NCBI RefSeq assembly: GCF_003576645.1
Contig: NC_044929.1
Location: 19,371,141 to 19,435,140, forward strand
Reading direction: 5' to 3'
DNA length: 64,000 nt
DNA from: Ipomoea triloba
Lineage: Eukaryota; Streptophyta; Magnoliopsida; Solanales; Convolvulaceae
Below are positions 1-11,450 of this stretch, one piece after another (position 1 is the stretch's first letter; each line of letters opens with the position of its first letter). Under the pieces are notes generated by a model, which worked only from the letters and a program-made list of their open reading frames with translations, made no database searches and was not told the origin of the DNA. Position numbers and translations under genes: made by a program.

Positions 1-3000
1 TCAGAACTATGGTTCGACCATTGAACTTTGATCATTTTGACTGATTTCCTTCTCGTATCTCGGGTTTTAGAATCCAAGATCTGAATTGGTTTTTCTTCGT
101 ATACTAACGAATCGTCCATTTCCAACTCCTCAGGTTCCAATATATGAGACGCATCAGGTACATATCTTTTAAGTTGAGAAACATGGAATACGTTATGCAC
201 CTTATCAAGTTCCATTGGTAATGCCAACCGATAGGCTAAATTTCCTATCCTTTCCAAAATCTCATAAGGCCCTATATATCGAGGACTCAACTTTCCTTTC
301 TTCCCAAACCTTCTAACTCCCTTTGTGGGTGAAACTTTTAGCAACACCTTATCTCCAACTTGGTATTCGGTGAATTGTCGCTTCAAATCGGCATAGGATT
401 TCTGACGATCCTGTGCAATTTTCAGTCTTTCTTGGATTATCTTTATGGCGTCAGTAGTTTCTTGTAAGTACTGAGGTCCAAGTGTAATGATATCGCTCTT
501 GTCGTTCCAACACAAAGGACTCCGACATTTTCGCCCATATAATGCCTCATAAGGAGCCATTCTTATACTCGCATGATAGCTGTTGTTATAAGAAAATTCT
601 ATCAAATCCAATTGCTCATCCCATGCACCTTGGAAATCAAGTACACAGCCTCTAAGCATGTCTTCCAATGTTTGTATTGTTCGTTCCGTTTGACCATCAG
701 TGGCAGGGTGAAAAGCTGTACTTAATTTGAGTTGCGTCCCCATTGCCATTTGCAACGCTTGCCCGAATCGTGACAGGAATCGTGAGTCTCTGTCCGAAAC
801 AATATCCTGTGCCACTCCGTGATATCTAACCACGTGTTTAATATACGCTTTCGCTAACTTTTCCATTGACCATGCCTTGTTCTTTGGAATGAATCTTGCT
901 GTTTTGGTCAATCGATCTACAATGACCCACACTTGATCATTTCCAGACTTAGTTCTAGGCAATCCTCCCACGAAATCCATAGAGATTGAATCCCATTTCC
1001 ATTGCGGAATCTCTAATGGTTGCAGTAATCCTTTCAGTTTACTTCTTTCTGCCTTAACCTTCTGACAATTCAGGCATCTAGCCACGAATTCAGCTACATC
1101 CTTCTTCATGCCTGACCACCAGAAGTTTTGTTTCAAGTCCTTGTACAGTTTATCCCCACCAGGATGAACTGAATAGGGTGTATTATGGCCTTCCTTCATT
1201 AATTGTTCGATTATCTTCTTACACCCTTTTGGTATTATCCACCTACCTTGGAATTTGACACTCCCATCTGGGTGTAATTCAAATGAACCATGTTTTCCGT
1301 TTACCATCTTTTCCTTGATGTTCTTTATCCAATCATCCTCTACTTGTGCTTGCTTAATTTCTTCAAATAAGGTTAGAGTAGCAGACATATAATATAATTT
1401 CATTTCTTCTTCCACCTGTCCACTCATTTTTACCTCCAGATTGAGTCTTTGAAAATCCTTACATAGTTGTTCGGGTAATATCCAAAGAGCGTGGTTTGAT
1501 TTTCGACTCAAAGCATCAGCCACCTTGTTTGCTTTACCCTCTTGGTATTGAATTTCCAAGTCATAATCTTTAATCAACTCCAACCACCTTCTTTGTCTTA
1601 GATTAAGGTCTCTCTGAGTGAAGATATACTTCAAACTCTTGTGGTCCGTGAAAATTTTACATGAGATCCCATAGAGATAGTGTCGCCAAATTTTGAGAGC
1701 AAACACTACAACTGCTAATTCTAAATCATGTGTCGGGTAATTAACTTCATGAGATTTTAATTGACGAGAAGCATAAGCTATTACCCTTCCATTTTGCATT
1801 AAGACGCATCCAAGTCCTTTATGAGATGCATCAGTGTACAACTCATATCCTTCTGTCCCAACCGGTAAGGTCAACACTGGAGCAGTTGTTAACCTTTTCT
1901 TAAGTTCTTGGAATGCCTGTTCACATTCTTCGCTCCAATTATACTTGGTCGTCTTTTTGAGCAGGTTTGTTAGCGGTCTAGCTATCTTGGAAAAATCTTG
2001 AACGAATCTTCGATAATAACCCGCTAAACCTAAGAAACTGCGAATTTCTGTAATTGATTTGGGCGCTTCCCATTCAATTACTGCCCGTATTTTGGCCGGG
2101 TCTACCGCTATCCCTTCCTCAGTGATTATGTGACCAAGAAAAGAGACTTCTCTCTTCCAAAATTCGCACTTTGACAATTTCGCAAAAAGTTTCTTTTCTC
2201 TTAATGTCTGCAACACTATCCGAAGATGTTTCTCATGGTCCTCCGGTGTCTTTGAATAGACTAGGATATCATCTATAAAAGCGACAACGAATTTATCCAG
2301 ATACGGGAGGAAAATTCGATTCATCAAATCCATGAATGTTCCTGGGGCATTAGTCACTCCAAATGGCATGACCGTAAATTCATAGTGCCCATATCTTGTT
2401 CGAAACGCCGTCTTAGGCACATCCTCTTTTGCAACTCGCACTTGGTGATACCCCGACCGTAAATCAATCTTTGAAAATACGCCCGCTCCTTTCAGCTGGT
2501 CGAACAAGTCATCGATCCTAGGTAACGGGTACTTGTTCTTTATTGTGACTCGATTAAGTTCCCTATAATCAATGCACAGCCTCAGACTCCCATCCTTCTT
2601 CTTAACGAATAGCACCGGTGCACCCCAAGGCGATACACTTGGTCTAATAAATCCTTTCTCTAGTAATTCCTCCAATTGTGCCTTCAGTTCCTCCATTTCC
2701 TTAGGTGCCATTCGGTAAGGCGCTTTCGAGATTGATGAGGTTCCTGGTATCAAATCAATGGTGAATTCCACTTCTCTTTCTGGTGGCATCTCCGTAAGAT
2801 CGTCAGGGAATACATCAGGAAATTCGCGTACGATCGGAATTCGGTCGATCTCCAGTTCTTCTCCTTCAATACCTTGCACTAAGCAGAGATATACTTCACA
2901 TCCCTGGTGCGCGTACTTCTTCAATTTCTGTGTTGTCAACAACCTTGGCTCAGGTTGCTTGTCAATTCCTCGATAGATTATTCTCTTTCCTTTCGGTCCT

Positions 3001-4487
3001 CGTAGGACGACTTTTCGCTCATTGCACACGATCTGTGCTTTGTACTTATTTAACCAATCCATCCCGAGCACTACGTTAATGCCCTCTAGTTCGAAACGAA
3101 CGAGGTTTCCAGGACAATTAACTCCGGCTATTTCTATAGTAATGTTCTCGTAACCATATCTACAGGTTACTACTATTCCTGAGGCAGTTTTGACATTTAG
3201 ATCTAACTCAATAGTAGGCCTTAGATTCAATCTATCAGCAAATGTAGATGATATAAACGAGTGGGTAGCTCCTGTGTCAAATAGTACTAATCCGAGTACT
3301 GAATTTATGAAAAATGTACCAGTTACGGCGTCGCCAGCTTGAGCCTGAGCGCTGTTGACGACGTAGATCCTGCCTTGATTCCCGGTACTGCTCTCTCCGA
3401 TCACTTGTTTTCCTTTATGATTGGAACTCGGTGTGGTGTTCATAGGTCTTCCCAGATTTGCTGGTTGGAAATTAGTTCGCCTCATTTCTGTCCCAGCAGG
3501 CCTTTGACCATTATTCCCGTTGAATCTCCTCTCTTGGTTCTCATGCTGCAGAGGTTTCTGCGGGCTGTCTACTCGACTTTGACACTCAAAAGATTTGTGC
3601 CCCAAACGACCACAGATGTAACATTTAACCTTCATCCCTCGACAATTCTCCCCGGGATGATTCCTCCCACACCATCGACAAGCAGAACGATTTCCCCAAT
3701 TGGTTCCTTCCCTTCTCATTCCAGTTGTTGGAGTAAAGCTTCCTAGGTTCACTTTCTTGTTTACTGCCGAGAACCTCTGTGGTTTATTATTAGCTTTTCT
3801 TTTGTTTCGGCCGTAAACCTCCTGCTGATCCAGGTATACTTGATAATGATCTGAGGCTCTGTCATATGCTTCCTTCAAAGTAGAGCACATGAAAGGCGCG
3901 ATCATTCCTCTTATGCTCCAATCCAACCCTCGAACAAATCTTCTCGCCTTGCTTGCCTCATCAGGTACAATTTCCTGAGCAAAACGCATGAGTTCTACAT
4001 ATTGGTCATGGTACTCTTGAATTGTTGCTCCCTTTTGTCTCAATCGAAGGAACTCCTCGCATTTGATTCCTTTTATACGCTCGGTATAAAATTGCCCTCG
4101 CAATTCTACCTTGAATTCTTCCCAGCTAAACCCTGGGTCTTGTAGTAGATCAGGTCCAACTGTTGACCACCAGTTGTCAGCAGCTTTCGTCAAGTAGTAC
4201 ACTGCAGAAGGCACTCGCTGATTCGTAGGACAATTCACTGCGTTAAGTAACTTGTCAAACGTCCGAATCCACTCTTCTAAGATCACCGGGTCTTTTTCCC
4301 CGGCGTAGTATGGCGGTTGCCGGTTTGCTATAGACTTAGCGATATCGACCCGTGGCTGTCCCTGATTCTGGTCCTGAACTTGCTGAGCCATCATGAACTC
4401 AGCCATTCGCTCCATTGCTTGGGCCATGCGGTTTATCGCCGAAATATTATCGTCGTTACCAACGGGTATATTACGTCGCGGTGGCAT
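1..4487 (-). CDS. Ty3/gypsy chromovirus gag-pol polyprotein, 5' part, open to window edge
   Basis: Translation from the ATG at 4487 stays open for about 1495 codons and leaves the window before its stop. Domains in order: gag (retrotransposon gag core, residues about 60-230); a zinc knuckle CX2CX4HX4C near 3590-3640, preceded by a second Cys/His cluster; aspartic protease DTGATHSF near residue 405; reverse transcriptase with FIDD near residue 737 (about 2265-2280); RNase H with TDAS near residue 885; integrase HHCC zinc finger (about 1060-1190); DDE core with D near 975, D near 790 and E near 690; then the start of a chromodomain-like tail ([10 protein letters not shown]). Gag and pol share one frame, as is usual in chromoviruses; the tail and the long LTR suggest the Tekay/Del group (inference). 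No stop or frameshift was seen, so the copy may be young. It lies 3' of its own LTR and primer site. Confidence 0.93.
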   Translation of the reverse strand, partial: MPPRRNIPVGNDDNISAINRMAQAMERMAEFMMAQQVQDQNQGQPRVDIAKSIANRQPPYYAGEKDPVILEEWIRTFDKLLNAVNCPTNQRVPSAVYYLTKAADNWWSTVGPDLLQDPGFSWEEFKVELRGQFYTERIKGIKCEEFLRLRQKGATIQEYHDQYVELMRFAQEIVPDEASKARRFVRGLDWSIRGMIAPFMCSTLKEAYDRASDHYQVYLDQQEVYGRNKRKANNKPQRFSAVNKKVNLGSFTPTTGMRREGTNWGNRSACRWCGRNHPGENCRGMKVKCYICGRLGHKSFECQSRVDSPQKPLQHENQERRFNGNNGQRPAGTEMRRTNFQPANLGRPMNTTPSSNHKGKQVIGESSTGNQGRIYVVNSAQAQAGDAVTGTFFINSVLGLVLFDTGATHSFISSTFADRLNLRPTIELDLNVKTASGIVVTCRYGYENITIEIAGVNCPGNLVRFELEGINVVLGMDWLNKYKAQIVCNERKVVLRGPKGKRIIYRGIDKQPEPRLLTTQKLKKYAHQGCEVYLCLVQGIEGEELEIDRIPIVREFPDVFPDDLTEMPPEREVEFTIDLIPGTSSISKAPYRMAPKEMEELKAQLEELLEKGFIRPSVSPWGAPVLFVKKKDGSLRLCIDYRELNRVTIKNKYPLPRIDDLFDQLKGAGVFSKIDLRSGYHQVRVAKEDVPKTAFRTRYGHYEFTVMPFGVTNAPGTFMDLMNRIFLPYLDKFVVAFIDDILVYSKTPEDHEKHLRIVLQTLREKKLFAKLSKCEFWKREVSFLGHIITEEGIAVDPAKIRAVIEWEAPKSITEIRSFLGLAGYYRRFVQDFSKIARPLTNLLKKTTKYNWSEECEQAFQELKKRLTTAPVLTLPVGTEGYELYTDASHKGLGCVLMQNGRVIAYASRQLKSHEVNYPTHDLELAVVVFALKIWRHYLYGISCKIFTDHKSLKYIFTQRDLNLRQRRWLELIKDYDLEIQYQEGKANKVADALSRKSNHALWILPEQLCKDFQRLNLEVKMSGQVEEEMKLYYMSATLTLFEEIKQAQVEDDWIKNIKEKMVNGKHGSFELHPDGSVKFQGRWIIPKGCKKIIEQLMKEGHNTPYSVHPGGDKLYKDLKQNFWWSGMKKDVAEFVARCLNCQKVKAERSKLKGLLQPLEIPQWKWDSISMDFVGGLPRTKSGNDQVWVIVDRLTKTARFIPKNKAWSMEKLAKAYIKHVVRYHGVAQDIVSDRDSRFLSRFGQALQMAMGTQLKLSTAFHPATDGQTERTIQTLEDMLRGCVLDFQGAWDEQLDLIEFSYNNSYHASIRMAPYEALYGRKCRSPLCWNDKSDIITLGPQYLQETTDAIKIIQERLKIAQDRQKSYADLKRQFTEYQVGDKVLLKVSPTKGVRRFGKKGKLSPRYIGPYEILERIGNLAYRLALPMELDKVHNVFHVSQLKRYVPDASHILEPEELEMDDSLVYEEKPIQILDSKTRDTRRKSVKMIKVQWSNHSS

Positions 4488-4903
4488 TCTCACTGAATGA
4501 CAATTTTAAGTTAGCGTCTTTACATAGGATTCTCTAAAAGTTAACTAGTTAAACAATTAGTATAGCAACTTAGATATTACTCAAGTTCTATACTGTACTT
4601 CCTAACATTTTCCTAAACTTACCCATTAAGTAAGGGCTTCAATCACAGCATAATGATAATCAACACATTATGCTAACAACTCATAATAATCCTAAGCAAG
4701 GATTAACACATGTAGAAAATCACAGATATTATTCATGCTTATTCAACAATAAGAATCGTAAGATTCTATAAAGTAGAGTAAAATACCGCCTTTTTATGCT
4801 GCCCGGCTTTCGTTCCAGTCCTGCTCCGAAATCATGCTCATTAGCAACAAGATTAGGTTAATCTTAACAAACCTAAGCTGACTCGACATTGGTTCTAACC
4901 TAG

Positions 4904-4915
4904 GCTCTGATACCA
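4904..4915 (-). other. Primer-binding site, initiator tRNA-Met type
   Basis: The minus strand reads TGGTATCAGAGC, the standard plant primer site complementary to the 3' end of initiator tRNA-Met. It lies 3 bases after the LTR 3' end, which fixes both the LTR border at 4919 and the element's orientation. About 416 bases of leader separate it from the gag ATG. Confidence 0.92.
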
Positions 4916-5243
4916 ACTTGTAACACCCCGGCTCGGCTATACCGTACATCCGGAGTAGTTACCGCCACACTTAGAATGAATCCCACCAATTCCTAATAGA
5001 ATTCGTTCCAAGTGCACAGGCTAAGTAAATACATACTATTTGTTCATACCATAGGGACTTACCATAATAACTTTCTTAAAATATTTCTGTAAGATATATA
5101 TATATCTAACAACCATAAAACTTACATAGGTTGCTAACATAATTAACATAAGTGCTAGAAATAAAACCCACTAGCCATCTATATCTATCATGGCTACAAA
5201 AAATATTTACATCAAAAAGAGTTAGATACTTCCAAGTCCTAGC

Positions 5244-5879
5244 CTACTCGAGAAGGTAATAAACTGGACCACTATAAGACCCCCACACGAGATGCCATTC
5301 ACCTGCGAACCAGGTGATATGATCCAGAAAGCTGCAAGGGGTAATCATCATCATCCACTCCTCCCACTCCTCAGGAGGACTAGGGTCCCACGGGTAAGGG
5401 TACCTCACTATAAACTCGAGTGGATCACTCTCCTCAACCATCTCAATGGGATAATAACCGTAGCTCGCTTGAATAGCATCAATAAAGGTCAGCGGGCTAC
5501 CAGGAGACAAAGGAATCATAGGGTCACTCAAAAACTCAGGGTCAGAAGTAGGGTCAGTAGCTGGCAAGGGATCAAGATCTGGAACTGGGCCGAAAAAGTC
5601 AGAAGGGTCAACCAGAGAATCCGACACAGGGGCTGGATCAGGTACAGGAGCTGGAGCGTGAACAGGAGCTGGAGCGTCTGGAGCGAAGCCCGGAGCATAC
5701 GGGTCGTCACCCGTCATAAAATGCACATAATCCTCATAATCAAGCAGAGGAAACATAAACTCTAACGAATTGTTAGAGTTCTCCGGGCTACAAGAGCCCA
5801 CGCTAGACTGCATCTGATAAGAAACACAACGAAGTGTAGTTAGCGCGACGGCTAAGTAAGAAAATCCATTGTCACTCAA
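5244..5879 (-). CDS. 211-codon acidic, proline-rich ORF inside the LTR
   Basis: This ORF runs in the sense direction of the retroelement, in the last quarter of the LTR. The middle (residues about 60-125) is built of DP, AP and PVP repeats with many Asp residues. The C-terminal part is rich in Trp, Tyr and Glu. No zinc finger, catalytic motif, membrane segment or clear signal peptide is visible. The ORF is much longer than expected for non-coding AT-rich DNA, but low-complexity composition can keep a frame open by chance. I recognise no family. It could be translated only if transcription starts upstream within the LTR. A 157-codon frame on the other strand (5292-5765) is taken as its shadow. 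Confidence 0.4.
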   Translation of the reverse strand: MSDNGFSYLAVALTTLRCVSYQMQSSVGSCSPENSNNSLEFMFPLLDYEDYVHFMTGDDPYAPGFAPDAPAPVHAPAPVPDPAPVSDSLVDPSDFFGPVPDLDPLPATDPTSDPEFLSDPMIPLSPGSPLTFIDAIQASYGYYPIEMVEESDPLEFIVRYPYPWDPSPPEEWEEWMMMITPCSFLDHITWFAGEWHLVWGSYSGPVYYLLE

Positions 5880-6123
5880 GCGTAGACAAAGGTTTTGAAA
5901 TATAATATCAATACAAAGCTTATAGAATTTTTACCCATACTTTGGAAGTTTACCTGAAATCAAACAATCCAAAGATAGCATAACAGAATATATTTAAAGG
6001 AATTACATATAATTTTTCCTTCATATTAGAATAGTAATTTAACTCGTCAAACCAAAATATATTCACGTATATTTTGATAAGTTCATAAACTTTCCTTTTT
6101 CAAGAATTACTCATTATCGATTA

Positions 6124-6334
6124 GAACCGCAGCTCTAATTCTTTTAAACATCTGAACCGCAGCTCAGTATGTCATTCATCTTTTCAATTAGAACCGCAGC
6201 TCTAATTATTTTAATCATCTGAACCGCAGCTCAGTATATCAATAATTTCCATAATTAATTACTTAGTTTCCCCCTGGATAAGCACGAGACATTCTCAATT
6301 AGAACCGCAGCTCTAATTCTCTGAACCGCAGCTC
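6124..6334. repeat. Six-copy 12-bp repeat GAACCGCAGCTC in the LTR
   Basis: Copies start at 6124, 6154, 6191, 6221, 6302 and 6323. They alternate in context: copies followed by TAATT and copies followed by AGTAT, giving three A/B pairs. The regular alternation suggests a duplicated dyad, for example a protein-binding cluster; that role is inferred. Confidence 0.75.
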
Positions 6335-6370
6335 AGTATAATAATCATTTCTCAATTCCCCTTTTCTCAA

Positions 6371-6560
6371 ACCTTGGGCCATGGCATGCTCCAGCCTTCC
6401 CGTAGGTCTCCTTATCCCAACCTCGGGCCATGGCACTCCAGCCCTCCCGAAGGTCCAACCTTATTCCAACCTCGGATAGTAGCATTTAAGCCCTCCCGTA
6501 GGTCCCCACCTTGTTCCAACCTCGGGCCATGGCAATTAAGCCCTCCCGTAGGTCCCTTTC
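6371..6560. repeat. About 50-bp imperfect tandem repeat in the LTR
   Basis: Four diverged units share the cores GGGCCATGGCA and CCCGTAGGTCC. The third unit is the most changed. They lie between the 12-bp repeat cluster and the 83-bp array. Small ORFs across them are products of the repetition. Confidence 0.7.
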
Positions 6561-6810
6561 TCAATTTCTCTGCAACATATCCAGAAACTAAGATTTCCAA
6601 AACATCTTTCATGTACGTGATTAGTATTTTCTCTTCATTTCTCAAAACATTTATTTCCTCAAAAATCAAGCTTGTTGTCCATAGGCCTTTCAAAAATTAT
6701 GACGCAAGCATACGTAAACATTTAACCAAAAATAATACAGTTGAAAATAACTTAGACATAGCTTGACATCATACCCAAACTTTTTGGACTGAAAATACTG
6801 ATTTGAACAT

Positions 6811-8030
6811 TCTGGACGTCAGTGGACGCAGGGTGGACGCGCGTCCATCTGGGCGTCCTCACCTTCGGCTTTTTCCTTAATTTTTCCCAAAAATCTGGAC
6901 GTCAGTGGACGCACGCTGGACGCGCGTCCGCTGGGGCGTCCTCTCTTACGGCTTTTTCTTTAATTTTTCCCAAAAATCTGGACGTCAGTGGACGCACGCT
7001 GGACGCGCGTCCGCTGGGGCGTCCTCTCTTACGGCTTTTTCTTTAATTTTTCCCAAAAATCTGGACGTCAGTGGACGCACGCTGGACGCGCGTCCGCTGG
7101 GGCGTCCTCTCTTACGGCTTTTTCTTTAATTTTTCCCAAAAATCTGGACGTCAGTGGACGCACGCTGGACGCGCGTCCGCTGGGGCGTCCTCTCTTACGG
7201 CTTTTTCTTTAATTTTTCCCAAAAATCTGGACGTCAGTGGACGCACGCTGGACGCGCGTCCGCTGGGGCGTCCTCTCTTACGGCTTTTTCTTTAATTTTT
7301 CCCAAAAATCTGGACGTCAGTGGACGCACGCTGGACGCGCGTCCGCTGGGGCGTCCTCTCTTACGGCTTTTTCTTTAATTTTTCCCAAAAATCTGGACGT
7401 CAGTGGACGCACGCTGGACGCGCGTCCGCTGGGGCGTCCTCTCTTACGGCTTTTTCTTTAATTTTTCCCAAAAATCTGGACGTCAGTGGACGCACGCTGG
7501 ACGCGCGTCCGCTGGGGCGTCCTCTCTTACGGCTTTTTCTTTAATTTTTCCCAAAAATCTGGACGTCAGTGGACGCACGCTGGACGCGCGTCCGCTGGGG
7601 CGTCCTCTCTTACGGCTTTTTCTTTAATTTTTCCCAAAAATCTGGACGTCAGTGGACGCACGCTGGACGCGCGTCCGCTGGGGCGTCCTCTCTTACGGCT
7701 TTTTCTTTAATTTTTCCCAAAAATCTGGACGTCAGTGGACGCACGCTGGACGCGCGTCCGCTGGGGCGTCCTCTCTTACGGCTTTTTCTTTAATTTTTCC
7801 CAAAAATCTGGACGTCAGTGGACGCACGCTGGACGCGCGTCCGCTGGGGCGTCCTCTCTTACGGCTTTTTCTTTAATTTTTCCCAAAAATCTGGACGTCA
7901 GTGGACGCACGCTGGACGCGCGTCCGCTGGGGCGTCCTCTCTTACGGCTTTTTCTTTAATTTTTCCCAAAAATCTGGACGTCAGTGGACGCACGCTGGAC
8001 GCGCGTCCGCTGGGCGTCCATTCATACGGT
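6811..8030. repeat. 83-bp tandem array, 15 units, 13 apparently identical
   Basis: Units start at 6811 and every 83 bases to 7973. Units 2-14 appear identical; the first is diverged and the last is diverged and truncated. Each unit has a GC-rich half with repeated GGACG/CGTCC, including the perfect palindrome GGACGCGCGTCC, and a T-rich half. Because 83 is not divisible by 3 and the unit has few stops, staggered 74-codon frames appear; they are artefacts. Identity among inner units points to recent expansion or homogenisation. Confidence 0.95.
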
Positions 8031-9204
8031 AAAAATTTTCTGGGCAGCAAAACAGTGCAAAAACTCATATTTTTCCACCTTTTCTTCAACATCATTTTAT
8101 ATGGACATAAATATAGTATATACATACATGCATACGTTAAATTTATGCATACCAAATATATTTTTAAGCCCAAAACACCAATTTTTGCATAGAAATTAAC
8201 TAGGAAGTTGAAAGCTTAACATATAATTTTCATATCAAATCTTAGCTCCATAATACATATACCTATACAATTGCCTATTTTTAAGTGACTATACCGACTG
8301 AAGGGATTTCTTACCTTGCTTGAAGCTTTTTAACCGTAAAGAGTGTTGGGTTCCTTATTTCCAAAAATCCACCGAAAGTCCTAAACAAATTTCACCATAA
8401 TAACAACAAATCCAAGATTTCTTAGCTTATGATTAAATCTTAAAAAGAGTTCCAACTCATTAAACCAAATATTCATAAAACTTACCTAGTGTTTGAAGAA
8501 CTTGAAGGAATTTTACTTATGATCCTTGGTTATGGAGTTCTTGAAGATCAACTATGGTGAAGAATAAAAATGATCACACTCTCTCTCCTCTCTCCCTATT
8601 AATTTCGGCCAAGGTGAAGTCTTCCTAAGCTTGGAGATCAAGTAAATGTGATCTTATCCAAAGATAACATTATTTTAATTCATGATATTTTTGAAGAATG
8701 GATTTTCTAGACAGTTAGGGATTAAATCAGATAAATCTTTGATGGAAAATAGCTTAATTCGGGAAATTATTAATACCATAATTATTCTAAAATTAATCCC
8801 GATATTAATCACCCAATTTCTGAATTTTTCAATACATCGCGAAATTTAGCGGTTCGCAGGCTCGTAACAAGTTACATCCTTATAACTCATCTAGTATCAA
8901 TCTTAACTAAGAAAAATGTTCATACTTAATCACATTATGTATAATAATCCATTTCTTATGAAAATTCGAACCAAATATGCGTCCTTAAAATTTTCACGGT
9001 TCGTGCCTGGTACGTAGATCGTAACTTATTAATAACTATTCTTGCTAAAAAAAATTCTCTGAAAGTACTAGGGTTCATTTCTTAATTATTATAACTTACA
9101 AAAATATTTATTCCTCGAATTCAAAAATTATCGAAATTGGTGAGGGGTTACAGTATTACATTTAGAAAAGTAGACGGATTAGATTAAAAAAAAAAATTAA
9201 TGTG

Positions 9205-9571
9205 GTGACATTTTCGTAATTATCACCAATTTTACTATGTAAACTTGAACACTAAAATATGCAATTCTCATACTTTTCCAAGTTTTCACATTTAGTGGTA
9301 ACATTTTGCATATTTAGTATTAAAAGATTGCACTTGCAAAAATGCGAAAGTGCATTGTACTTAGGGTTTTGATTGAGTTTTTGATTTTATTTGGCTTAGT
9401 GGTTCACTTTTTATTGCTTAAGATCAAGCATTTACGGTTTAGATTTAAAATTTAGTTTTTTTCGTTGATTTTATAAAATTTACCAGATTTGCATATTTAG
9501 TTCTTAAAGATTGCATATTTGAGTGTTCAAGTTTGTATAGTGAAATTGATGATAATTACGAAAATGCCACA
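9205..9571. mobile_element. Fold-back MITE, about 370 bp
   Basis: The left end (CATTTTCGTAATTATCACCA, from about 9209) and the right end are inverted repeats of each other over about 65 bases, with a few mismatches. The centre is AT-rich and non-coding. The superfamily is not clear because no unambiguous target duplication was found; a Mutator-like MITE is possible. Confidence 0.7.
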
Positions 9572-10019
9572 GTGTCAGAGCAACTGTGGTAGAGGGCAGC
9601 AAGGGCTCGGAGCACCAACTCCTCTTGTGGACCTTCAAGCAAGTGTCTAAGTCATTTAGCAAGGAGTAGTGGCATTGACCCACTTGGTGGTGTTGGTGTA
9701 GAGTTTCGTTCCCCATTGCCACCCCAAGATGAAGTTGACGTGATATCACCACAATGAGAGAAAACCCAACGATGAGAAGGAATGCATGCAACAGGCGGCT
9801 GACCTCGCTCCGGGAGAAGAGCGATCGAGGGCTAAGGCATGAAAGGGAGGGATGAGGGTGTTCAAAGTGGTGGGTCAACTAGACGGCCTGCCAGTTCTAG
9901 GTTGATTAGGCAAAAGTGTGTCGGTCCATGATAGGATATAGCCAAATGTCAAGGGGTCATCAACCAAGAGATCAAACCAGAACCAAGCTAGTGGGGCGAG
10001 CGTTCACAACACTCATAAA

Positions 10020-10680
10020 TGGTAAATTACTCAGGTCAACCAGCTCCACACAAGCTCACCGTGCAAAGACTGACCTCACACAAGCAAGATGATGTGATCA
10101 GGCAGCTGCAGAAAAATATAGAAGAATTAGAGAAGAGAGCGGAGATCAAGGAGAAATCACCCGAACTCGAAGTAAGTATGACAGCACCATAAACTCTGAG
10201 TATAATAGACGATCTCCTCCCCAAAGACTTTAGGCCTCTGACTACATGTACACATGACGAGGAATAAGGCGGCTATGGTGATGGCAAAGGCATATGACAC
10301 AATAATGTGTAGAGCATTCCTATCCACTTTGGATGGGACAACATGGGATTGGTTCAACACAATCCCGGATAAATCAATACAAGGTTTCGTCGAGCTCTTA
10401 AACAACTTCTTAACATATTTTTCTAACAACATTCAGTGCAAGAAACACTTTGCTTATTTGTGTACTTTCAGACAAACCAAAGGGGAAAGTCTAAGGGATT
10501 TCGTAACTAGATGGAAGAAAGAAGTGTACAATGTGTATGATGTCGATAAGAAGGTAGTCGTTTTAATTTTCACCCAGACATTGATGTCGGGAGAATTATA
10601 CAAACACTTCAACACTAGCCTTCATTGGACTTACAACGAGTTGATGAGGATGACTAACCGTTTTTCATAAACAAAGGGAG
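10020..10680 (+). pseudogene. Decayed Ty3/gypsy gag fragment
   Basis: The open part (10254-10670, 138 codons) contains a typical retrotransposon gag core: FLSTLDGTTWDWFNTIP, then NIQCKKHFAYL, then GESLRDFVTRWKKEVYNV, and a closing ELMRMTNRF. Upstream, the same family continues in other frames (DDLLPKDFRPL near 10210) but is broken by stops and frameshifts. There is no protease or reverse transcriptase next to it. The motifs recall the Tat/Ogre-like gypsy group (inference). It is a relic. Confidence 0.72.
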
Positions 10681-11450
10681 CTGATAAGAAGATGAGAGAA
10701 GATGTGGAAGGCAAGGTAGGAGGATAAAAACAAACAAAGCTTAGCAAAAAACAAAAAACAACAACAAACAAACAAACAAACAAACAAACAAAAAACAAAA
10801 CAAAACAAAAAATATGCCCTAAGGGTGTAATAAAGGTCAGAGTTCTCCCATTCGACAAAAGTAGTGGTTCATTGGCTACAAGAACACTAAAAGTGTTGGT
10901 TAGGGGTTCACAATTACGCACAACTCTAAGGGGACCATAGGGTTCGACCCTATGACACCCAACGAGCAGTGGATCCTTCATTGAGAAACACTAAGGGGTT
11001 TGCTCGGCTAGTTCAATGGCGCACATATACACAAGTCTAAACTCATGACAATTCGAGTTAGAATTGTATGTTTTGTCTTGGTGTGAACCATGGAACGGGT
11101 TTTTTTATTTAAAGAAAAAAAAGTGGAAAATGAGGGAGTGTGGTAGAACTTTGTCCTAGTCCTGGGCTCCATCTATTCAAATCTCGACTCCTATAGGTGC
11201 AACAATAAATAAATAAATAAATAAAAAGCAAACAACAACAACAAAAAGAGGTTGAGGTCAGTCTTCGACCATCCTCGGTCGGTGCCCAATTGAGGCCAAG
11301 CCTTGGCAAAAAAGGAAGCTGAGGTAAGTCCTCGGCCATGAGATGGCGGAGGCCAATTCTTGGTATGCAGGTTCAAGCCATGGTATCTGCTAAGAAAAAA
11401 AAATTATTATCATTATTATTATTTTAAAAAAATACAAGAGAGTAAATTAT
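10681..11450. other. Low-complexity and gypsy-derived non-coding stretch
   Basis: It contains (CAAA)n-type runs near 10760-10812, (AATA)n near 11205-11225 and (CAA)n near 11230-11243, between GC-richer patches. Codon-like text near 11250-11370 recalls gypsy gag 3' sequence but is not a usable frame. No gene is seen. Confidence 0.5.

Larger units (their letters stand above)
4919..9152 (-). mobile_element. Complete 5' LTR (4234 bp) of the chromovirus
   Basis: On the minus strand the LTR starts TGTAACCCC at 9152 and ends GGGGTGTTACA at 4919, giving short inverted ends TGTAAC/GTTACA. The primer site follows at once. At about 4.2 kb it is long even for plant chromoviruses. It contains an 83-bp tandem array, two short interspersed repeat sets and a 211-codon ORF, each listed separately. 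The partner LTR lies outside the window, so the target duplication (candidate GTATT at 9153-9157) and insertion age cannot be tested here. Confidence 0.87.

Noticed and set aside
2758..3746. Plus-strand frames of 72 and 135 codons
   Set aside because: They are antisense to the long chromovirus gag-pol frame and have no recognisable motif.
6811..8030. CRISPR-like regular repeat
   Set aside because: Units are contiguous without unique spacers, in a plant LTR.
6822..8199. Series of overlapping 74-codon ORFs
   Set aside because: They arise from an 83-bp tandem repeat whose length is not a multiple of three; each is the same text in a new frame.
9504..9878. 124-codon minus-strand ORF
   Set aside because: It spans the right arm of the fold-back MITE and gypsy relic sequence and shows no domain.
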